Shown: positions 58,791 through 64,000 of the stretch, one piece after another
Layout of the letters: each line of letters begins with the position of its first letter
Position numbering within the stretch: position 1 is the first letter of the stretch
IMG/VR virus record: IMGVR_UViG_3300020477_000013
Location: 62,001-126,000 of that record
Length of the DNA stretch: 64,000 bases
From: a virus
Reading direction: 5' to 3' (one strand)
The notes under the pieces: model-generated
What the model saw: only the letters and a program-made list of their open reading frames with translations
Told to the model about the DNA's origin: nothing
Database searches by the model: none
Made by a program: the position numbers and the translations under genes

Positions 58791-59413
58791 AGATAGGTCT
58801 TGTACCCATCTCAGCCAAGCCTTATCATGCCGGTCATCATGCACTAGTCTCTGCAGCCTCAGCTCAGAATGATAAAGTGCTTTTATTCGTCTCAACATCC
58901 GACCGGAAAAGAAAGGGTGAATTTCCTATCTTGGGAAGTGATATGGCGGATATATGGGTGAGATACCTAGAGCCTATTATGCCAGGAAATGTAGAGATCG
59001 TCTATGGGGGATCTCCAGTTCAGAAAGTCTACGGAACTTTAGAGAACGCATGCATGGGTGGCACTAAAAATGTGTATACTGTATATTCGGACCCTGAAGA
59101 TACAGCTGCCAATTACCCTCCTGCAAATAGAGAAAAATACTTTCCTGGCCTATGTGATATAGGAACAGTGAAATTCGCAGCCGAAGAGGACCCTGGGATG
59201 TTTACACGAGGTGTAGGAACGCCTAATGTAAGTGGAACAAAGATTAGGGCAGCTTTAGCTGCAGGTGATATCTCTACATTTTCAGCAGGTATGCCTGCCG
59301 GCGTTGACGCTGAAGCAATTTTTGCCGATCTCGGTGGACAGCCTAGACTAAGTGTTGGAAGTACTAACGAAGATTTATTGAGATCTTATGTTGGCGCGAT
59401 CATTCGTGGTTAG
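58787..59413 (+). CDS. Cytidylyltransferase-like nucleotidyltransferase with C-terminal tag
   Basis: 208 residues: the nucleotide-binding motif PYHAGHHALV (HxGH at 14-17) near the start and VSGTKIRAAL later ((I/V)SGT-x-(I/L)R) define the superfamily that includes NadM/NMNAT and cytidylyltransferases. The C-terminus NEDLLRSYVGAIIRG is a tag. Together with the ligase-like gene it suggests a small nucleotide-processing group of uncertain substrate. It starts inside the previous gene (ATGA). Confidence 0.68.
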   Translation: MKIGLVPISAKPYHAGHHALVSAASAQNDKVLLFVSTSDRKRKGEFPILGSDMADIWVRYLEPIMPGNVEIVYGGSPVQKVYGTLENACMGGTKNVYTVYSDPEDTAANYPPANREKYFPGLCDIGTVKFAAEEDPGMFTRGVGTPNVSGTKIRAALAAGDISTFSAGMPAGVDAEAIFADLGGQPRLSVGSTNEDLLRSYVGAIIRG

Positions 59414-59417
59414 TATA

Positions 59418-59819
59418 CTAGGCGCTAGTGTTAATATTCCCGCCTATACTCCCGCCAGATTCTTCTAACATTTTATTCATTTCTTGTAATAACTTGATAG
59501 CTAGTACCATTTCAAGTAATTTTTCGAGATCCATTTCGCCACCCTCACCTTCTTTACAGCCTCCAATTGCTGAATTATGAAGTTGCATGTGGTCTTGGGT
59601 ACTCATTGAACTTATGGGAGAGCTATTTTGACCTTGGCCAATTGTCGTTGAACCATCCCCAGTTGATTCAGCTACTTTTGTGTTTCCACCTGCATTTCCG
59701 ATGCTTTCTGCTCCTCCAGCGCTTCCTGTTTCACCAGCACCCGCTGCCCCCCCGATACTTGCACCTGCCGCGGCTCCCCCGCCGGCACTTACGCCCCCTA
59801 CTGCTCCAACACTGCTCAT
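59418..59819 (-). CDS. Gly/Ala-rich small protein on the minus strand
   Basis: 133 residues on the minus strand with a strong site (AAGGAG) before the ATG and a promoter upstream. The first 75 residues are Gly, Ala and Ser-rich; the rest is a hydrophobic-faced helix (DLEKLLEMVLAIKLLQEMNKML). It ends close to the cytidylyltransferase end, so the two genes converge. The make-up resembles harpin-like or other flexible secreted proteins. No family recognised. Confidence 0.55.
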   Translation of the reverse strand: MSSVGAVGGVSAGGGAAAGASIGGAAGAGETGSAGGAESIGNAGGNTKVAESTGDGSTTIGQGQNSSPISSMSTQDHMQLHNSAIGGCKEGEGGEMDLEKLLEMVLAIKLLQEMNKMLEESGGSIGGNINTSA

Positions 59820-59852
59820 TCTTAAAATCTCCTTGCCTAAAAGGCCTATATT

Positions 59853-59881
59853 ATAATAAGGTGCTAGGTAAGATTTACCAA
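59853..59881 (-). promoter_or_regulatory. Minus-strand sigma70-like promoter
   Basis: On the minus strand TTGGTA (59881-59876), 17-base spacer, TATTAT (59858-59853), 34 bases before the ATG of the minus-strand gene. Nothing else is seen in the rest of this 167-base divergent gap. Confidence 0.5.
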
Positions 59882-59986
59882 TAAAAATTATAAATGTGAG
59901 TTGAGTGCAGTATGTTGTGATTAATCTTTACTTTGTGAAGAAGCTCAATAATTATAGTAATTGCTAAATTCTAGTGTGGTAATAAG

Positions 59987-60235
59987 ATGGATGTCGTAAA
60001 GAGGATTGAGAAAGAGTTGGGCACTGCTACCGAACATGGCCTGGGCTTCGATGACTGGATTTCGATGAAGAAATATTTATTGCGTTCAATTCCGTCTCAT
60101 ATGAGAACTAATTTTTCCACTAGGGACCCAAAAACAAAAGCACAACACATGAATGAATTCGAGGTCGGTATCGTGAAAAGCTACGAGGCCTTAACAGGAA
60201 AATCATTGAGGTTACCCCATGTCACAATTAAATGA
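59987..60235 (+). CDS. Unknown small protein
   Basis: 82 residues, charged, starting MDVVKRIEKELGTATEHGLGF. No tag and no motif. It overlaps the following tagged gene by 17 bases, so the two are coupled. Confidence 0.48.
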   Translation: MDVVKRIEKELGTATEHGLGFDDWISMKKYLLRSIPSHMRTNFSTRDPKTKAQHMNEFEVGIVKSYEALTGKSLRLPHVTIK

Positions 60236-61502
60236 AGAAAAGGAATTTAGGGAATTCGTACGCAAGATACTTGTCGAGCGTAGTGCCCCATTAACCGAAG
60301 GTCCGCTCCGTGATGCTTTCATAAAACCGTTTGAAGACGTTATCAAGGTCGCAAAAGTTTCGTTAAAAGATATCTTGACAGTTGCAAAATTTAACTGGGA
60401 TATGCTGACTACATTTGACCCAATTAAGATAGCAAATATGCGTAGCAATTTTAAGGAAAGAAGAAAGAAGATTAAAGAGGAATATAAAGAGGTGATGGCC
60501 CCCATTAAAGAGGCTATGGGGCATGAAGACATCAAGTTAGCTGCATTCATGCTGAACCCAGCTGGCTATCTTGCGGGATCACTCGTGAAGTCAGGCGTCA
60601 CTAGTGCTCCTGATGTATTAAATTTCTTTAAAGAAGCCGGCTTCGGAGACCCGACAGAGGGTGAAAAAGATGATTCAGGTGGTAAAATTAAGGACCCGGT
60701 AGGTGTTATTGGTACGGCCTTTAAGGCGCTAAAGAAGCTTTTCTTTATAGAGGGTGCAAGTATTCTTCTACCTGACGGTGTACTTCTTACAGAGCAAGAC
60801 AAGAAGGCCGGTACAGGCCCCGAAGGCGCCGGCTTTGACCCGAAGAGTGCGACTGCAGCAGCGCTGCAAGATCTAGGGGTTTTGGATTGGGTTGAGTCAA
60901 GATCAAAGAGCATGGTGGAAGATGCTAAGTCGGCAAACGAGGAATTTCTTTCTCTTTTTTCTGACAACGTAGATATAATCAATCGCTTAATGACAGCTAA
61001 TTCGTATGAATCTCTCCAGGAAGTTATAGATGATGCGTTGGCTAAAGAATTAGACATCGGAGCTTCCATTGAGGATTGGGGCGACATGGTTAAAGAAGAG
61101 GTCGATAAGCTGCTACAAGATGAAAGTAATAGAGAAGCATTTATTCGGGCCGTTGCGAAGAAGAACGGAAAGGAGATACCGGAGAATGAGCCTATCCCTG
61201 AGGACTTTAAGAATACTCCGGAAGAACAGCTTCGTGAAGAGGCTACAAGCATGATGTTTGCGAACGGTACCGAGCAGCTACGAGAAAAGGCTGAGGAAAT
61301 GAGAGATGTGATGATAGAAAAAATAAAAGAGGAGTTTGAGTCTTATAAGAGCGAATTCTTCGAAGACTATGGTATAGATGACCAGACAGCGAAGGTTATG
61401 AAAGAAACGCCTATCGGTAAAGAATTTTTTAAGCACTTCGAAGAAACAGAGAAGAAGCTAGACACACCTCCCCCAACTGGTACTGCCCCTGTGTCCTCTT
61501 AG
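60219..61502 (+). CDS. Large tagged helical protein
   Basis: 427 residues: tag EKEFREFVRKILVERSAPLTE. A hydrophobic patch (LAAFMLNPAGYLAGSLV) is followed by a helical segment and DGVLLTEQD. The C-terminal half is charged and coiled-coil-like (LREKAEEMRDVMIEKIKEEFESY). It ends with a Pro/Thr linker. No enzyme motif. A virion core or internal protein is inferred. Confidence 0.5.
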   Translation: MSQLNEEKEFREFVRKILVERSAPLTEGPLRDAFIKPFEDVIKVAKVSLKDILTVAKFNWDMLTTFDPIKIANMRSNFKERRKKIKEEYKEVMAPIKEAMGHEDIKLAAFMLNPAGYLAGSLVKSGVTSAPDVLNFFKEAGFGDPTEGEKDDSGGKIKDPVGVIGTAFKALKKLFFIEGASILLPDGVLLTEQDKKAGTGPEGAGFDPKSATAAALQDLGVLDWVESRSKSMVEDAKSANEEFLSLFSDNVDIINRLMTANSYESLQEVIDDALAKELDIGASIEDWGDMVKEEVDKLLQDESNREAFIRAVAKKNGKEIPENEPIPEDFKNTPEEQLREEATSMMFANGTEQLREKAEEMRDVMIEKIKEEFESYKSEFFEDYGIDDQTAKVMKETPIGKEFFKHFEETEKKLDTPPPTGTAPVSS

Positions 61503-61520
61503 TTCTATTTTTTTTACATC

Positions 61521-61548
61521 TTGGAATTGTCACTAAATAATATAGAAT
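61521..61548 (+). promoter_or_regulatory. Possible sigma70-like promoter
   Basis: TTGGAA (61521-61526), 16-base spacer, TAGAAT (61543-61548), 25 bases before the next ATG. Confidence 0.35.
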
Positions 61549-61572
61549 AAGATTTTTGGGAGATTAGAGGAT

Positions 61573-61953
61573 ATGCCTAAGCAGTGGATACCTGAAATAT
61601 TTTATGAAGACATGGAAGACGGTTTAACTTCGCACATTCCGTTTATCTCAGTCCCTTCCGGCGAAGAAATGCCGAAGCTGTTATACATTTTCGAGTCTAG
61701 GGAGACTGGTGATATGGAGCCTGGTCCTGATGGAGAAGATCTTCCAGTGACAGAGGTGACACTTCACCAGTTTGCAGATATGGAAAAGCTTAAGCTAGGC
61801 TTGACCAGTTATGAATATGACAGGGTGAGAATTACATTAGGTCTAGAACCCCTAGAGTCTGCAGTCGAAAAGGGTAGGAATATTACCTCAGCTGTAAGAG
61901 AAAAGCTGGGGATTGTCGAGGGTAAATTTCCTGAACCTGGTGAACAAGAATAG
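61573..61953 (+). CDS. Unknown small protein
   Basis: 126 residues, acidic, with a compact N-terminal beta region (WIPEIFYEDMEDGLTSHIPFI) and a helical end. Preceded by GGGAGATTAGAGG. No tag or family recognised. A TATAAT at 61985-61990 follows it and may serve the next gene. Confidence 0.5.
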   Translation: MPKQWIPEIFYEDMEDGLTSHIPFISVPSGEEMPKLLYIFESRETGDMEPGPDGEDLPVTEVTLHQFADMEKLKLGLTSYEYDRVRITLGLEPLESAVEKGRNITSAVREKLGIVEGKFPEPGEQE

Positions 61954-62026
61954 TGACTTAAGTGTAAACCTGCTTGTTTTATGATATAATTCTTATATCT
62001 TTAACTACCAAAGAGGATCATTTACA

Positions 62027-62680
62027 ATGAACTATCTGTCACGTGATGCAGCAATGTCTGCTATAAAGAACATGAAGAATTTTCATGATGATATTGTCTT
62101 GCTGTATAAACAGCATGGGATGGACCTACTTGATAATTTGGGCCGTCGAAACATTGTAATGTCCCAGGCTCAAGAGAAGTTTTTTGCTCAAGCGCTAGTT
62201 GACTTGTGCGGTGACGTTGAAGCCGATGGTAAGACAGGCCAGCCTGACATTGTTATTCCCTCTTTGGGTAGGGAGCTTGAGTGCAAGCTCACGACTCGTA
62301 ACAAAGGTGGGGCGATTAGCCTACAGACTGATTTTGAGACGTTAAGCCAGAAGGGTAAGCTGGATTACCTCTATGTTATTGCGGATAGCACCTTTAATAG
62401 ATTTTCTGTATTGCACTTCATCGATCTATGCGTGGATGATTTTAGGCATGTTTCCAATGGGTCTAGAGGTAAAGTAGGAATGAAGAAGCATGAAGGCATG
62501 AAAAAATGCAATGTCTTGCTTGGGAGTGCTGTTTGTATTAATGATATTAATATTTCGAAGTGGAAGGACAGGCTTTTGTCTGCTAAGACGGACTCTCGTA
62601 GAGAAAAAATTAAAGAAAAGATTGAGTATTGGGAGACCACTCCGGGAAAGTATCGCTTCGAATTGGAAGAAGTTTCCTGA
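62027..62680 (+). CDS. PD-(D/E)XK nuclease-like protein
   Basis: 217 residues. GQPDIVIPSLGRELECKLTT has P73-D74 and, ten residues on, E85-x-K87, the metal and catalytic set of type II restriction-like nucleases. A Q-x-D-F-E-T helix (QTDFETLSQKG) and the strand LDYLYVIAD follow, as expected for this fold. Such nucleases in phages attack host or competitor DNA, or help repair and recombination; modified phage cytosine would protect the phage genome. Not tagged. Confidence 0.62.
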   Translation: MNYLSRDAAMSAIKNMKNFHDDIVLLYKQHGMDLLDNLGRRNIVMSQAQEKFFAQALVDLCGDVEADGKTGQPDIVIPSLGRELECKLTTRNKGGAISLQTDFETLSQKGKLDYLYVIADSTFNRFSVLHFIDLCVDDFRHVSNGSRGKVGMKKHEGMKKCNVLLGSAVCINDINISKWKDRLLSAKTDSRREKIKEKIEYWETTPGKYRFELEEVS

Positions 62681-62715
62681 TGAAGACAATATTTATAAGA
62701 GTTAAGGAGTAACCA

Positions 62716-63036
62716 ATGATTTTCAATGCAGATCGGCTTCAAGTTTTATCGGGAATTAAGAACAACAGTAGTGGGGGAAATTTATTAAATGAGTCTTCTA
62801 CACGTAGTCGAAATCAGCTAGTCGAGCAAAAGATTCGACAGATCATCAGGGAAGAGATTAAGTCTTATCTCAATGAGCGCCAGTCAAAGGCCGCCTCCGT
62901 TGGATTTAAGAAGAATAATCTTACTGCTGCGATGGGCTTCGCCGGGCCCGGCTTCCAACCTAGGAATGAGCCGAACAGGTCTGTATCCAGAGGTCCTGGC
63001 GGTACACTTGGCTTTGGCGGGCCAGGATTTATGTAG
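62716..63036 (+). CDS. Small protein with internal tag and repeated GFxGPGF motif
   Basis: 106 residues. NADRLQVLSGIKNN at the start echoes the AGIK motif, LVEQKIRQIIREEIKSYLNE (about 35-54) is a tag, and two GF(A/G)GPGF units follow near the end. The mix of both motifs in one small protein is unusual. The leader contains CAATATTTATAA, which also occurs before the 48792 gene. Function unknown. Confidence 0.5.
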   Translation: MIFNADRLQVLSGIKNNSSGGNLLNESSTRSRNQLVEQKIRQIIREEIKSYLNERQSKAASVGFKKNNLTAAMGFAGPGFQPRNEPNRSVSRGPGGTLGFGGPGFM

Positions 63037-63100
63037 AATTCTAGAATCTGGTTTATAAATTCCAGCTTAGTACTGTATATTTCTTGTAGAGGATATAGCT

Positions 63101-63538
63101 ATGTACAAAGTGGGCCAGGTTTTATATGTGATATTACAAAAAAAGCAGAGGATTATCCCTGTGCAGGTAGTAGAGCAAATTGTTCGCAGGACAGTCGAGG
63201 GTGAAAAAATTCAATACCTCGTTCGTGGGCCTGGGCGAGAGGAAGATATAGATCTCGATACATTCGGTGATCAGGTATTTGAAGACCTCGATGTAGTAAA
63301 AAGTACGTTGAGGCAAAATATATTCAAGGTTATTGATGATATGGCATCGAAAGCTTTAGAGATTGCAGGAAATTATTTTGAGATTGCGCAAAGTGATCCA
63401 GCAGGTGGCGAAGAATCTCATAACCAAGAAGAAAGTGGGGAACCTACCGGTGACACCGTTAGGATTCAACTAGAGAATGGCCAGATGGCAAATGTAAAAA
63501 TTTCTGCACCTACTACTGTTACACAAAAAAAAAGATGA
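63101..63538 (+). CDS. Unknown protein with small barrel-like N-terminus
   Basis: 145 residues. The N-terminal part (YKVGQVLYVILQKKQRIIPVQVVEQIVRR, IQYLVRGPG) is beta-rich like a small SH3-type barrel. A helix and an acidic linker precede a last strand (VRIQLENGQMANVKIS). Untagged; the stop overlaps the flap-nuclease start (ATGA). Confidence 0.48.
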   Translation: MYKVGQVLYVILQKKQRIIPVQVVEQIVRRTVEGEKIQYLVRGPGREEDIDLDTFGDQVFEDLDVVKSTLRQNIFKVIDDMASKALEIAGNYFEIAQSDPAGGEESHNQEESGEPTGDTVRIQLENGQMANVKISAPTTVTQKKR

Positions 63539-64000
63539 AAATACTCCTGTTAGACGGCTATAATTTAATCTATAGGGCTCGATACTCCTTTAAGCAAGGC
63601 GATCATCCTACAATATACTCATTTTTTCGTAGCCTGAGGCCGTTGGTGGAGAAATTTGACCCGGATTTCGTGTATTTCGTAACCGAGGGTTATCCGGCAT
63701 CACGGTATGAGATTTTACCTGAGTATAAAGCTTCAAGGGTTAGGGATGATGACCCTTCATTTAGCGAGCAGAAAAAGCAAATTATCTCTATCCTTAAGTC
63801 ATCATTTCCTGTTGCGGTTTGTCGGCACCCTAATTATGAGTGTGATGATGTTATTGCAAGCCTAGTTAGATATAGACACAGCGCAGATGAGTGCGTGGTC
63901 GTGTCAAGTGACACAGATTTTATACAGTTGTACAATACATGTGCTAACGTTTCTATTTACAATCCTGTTAGGAAAAATATCGTACCTGCCCCGGGGTATG
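63535..64000 (+). CDS. Second 5'-3' exonuclease/flap endonuclease (partial)
   Basis: The frame is open from ATG 63535 to the window edge (155 residues). It begins MKILLLDGYNLIYRARYSF (N-terminal Asp), then CDDVIASLVRYR (E-C-D-D) and VVVSSDTDFIQLY (Asp pair), the metal ligands of FEN/PIN nucleases. It is distinct from the 9204 protein, with about the same motif order. The helix-hairpin-helix would lie beyond the edge. Confidence 0.75.
   Translation, partial: MKILLLDGYNLIYRARYSFKQGDHPTIYSFFRSLRPLVEKFDPDFVYFVTEGYPASRYEILPEYKASRVRDDDPSFSEQKKQIISILKSSFPVAVCRHPNYECDDVIASLVRYRHSADECVVVSSDTDFIQLYNTCANVSIYNPVRKNIVPAPGY

Noticed and set aside
1-64000. tRNA or rRNA genes
   Set aside because: Intergenic gaps are short and none shows a cloverleaf-like set of stems or a TTCGA-type arm; a covariance-model scan would be needed to be certain.

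Overview
This window is a densely coded piece of a large tailed-phage genome, almost certainly a contractile-tailed (myovirus) phage with T4-like replication logic. The evidence is a gp53-like baseplate protein, a gp32-like single-strand binding protein, a UvsX/RecA-type recombinase, a gp41/DnaB-type helicase, two flap (5'-3') nucleases and a large nucleotide-metabolism set. Nearly all genes lie on the + strand with stop/start overlaps; two genes are on the - strand. No tRNA, rRNA, CRISPR array or insertion sequence was seen, and no stretch over 300 bases lacks a gene. The host cannot be named. A lipoprotein signal, an RMF-like domain and sigma70-like promoters (TTGAAC with 17-18 bp spacing) fit a Gram-negative host, by inference only.

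Layout: 0-3.6 kb, baseplate/tail genes. 3.7-7.0 kb, a small family A polymerase, an HD-domain protein and small tagged proteins. 7.1-16.3 kb, replication and precursor synthesis: SSB, recombinase, flap nuclease, helicase, class II ribonucleotide reductase, ClpP-like protease, amidase endolysin and ThyX. 16.3-25.5 kb, an array of tightly coupled genes whose products nearly all start with the same short amphipathic tag, including one polyprotein with internal tags. 26-30 kb, small accessory genes, an MBD4-like glycosylase, an Fpg/Nei glycosylase, a dUTPase/dCTPase-like enzyme and a haemolysin III/PAQR protein. 31.5-35.2 kb, a DnaE-type (family C) polymerase. 35.2-41.2 kb, a dNMP kinase, glycosyltransferase, two sugar-nucleotide epimerases, a dCMP-hydroxymethylase-like ThyA homologue, thymidine kinase and a DHH phosphoesterase. 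41.3-63.5 kb, large, acidic, mostly unrecognised proteins, many tagged, that look virion-associated, with dCMP deaminase, an SOD-like protein, a PCD-like protein, a ligase-like and a cytidylyltransferase-like protein, and a possible lysis group at 48.8-49.7 kb. A second flap nuclease runs off the right edge.

Main hypothesis. About 24 proteins carry an N-terminal tag of two related types (MKLLREYIRxLLxE and MKITKRQLRRIIxEE), ending in (I/L)-x-E. This resembles the capsid-targeting sequence of T4 internal head proteins (IPI-III, Alt), which the prohead protease gp21 cuts after (L/I)-x-E. The tagged set here includes a clear R-S-E ADP-ribosyltransferase, further ART-like proteins, an HExxH metalloprotease, GNAT acetyltransferases, an RMF-like protein, a P-loop kinase and a polyprotein in which the tags separate modules. 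The simplest reading is an arsenal of proteins packaged into the head, cleaved there and injected with the DNA.

Second hypothesis. The ThyA homologue has the Asp of dCMP hydroxymethylases where thymidylate synthases have Asn, and ThyX already supplies dTMP. Together with the dUTPase/dCTPase-like enzyme, dNMP kinase, glycosyltransferase, epimerases and two base-excision glycosylases, this suggests glycosylated 5-hydroxymethylcytosine DNA. All functional calls rest on reading motifs by eye; no database search was possible.
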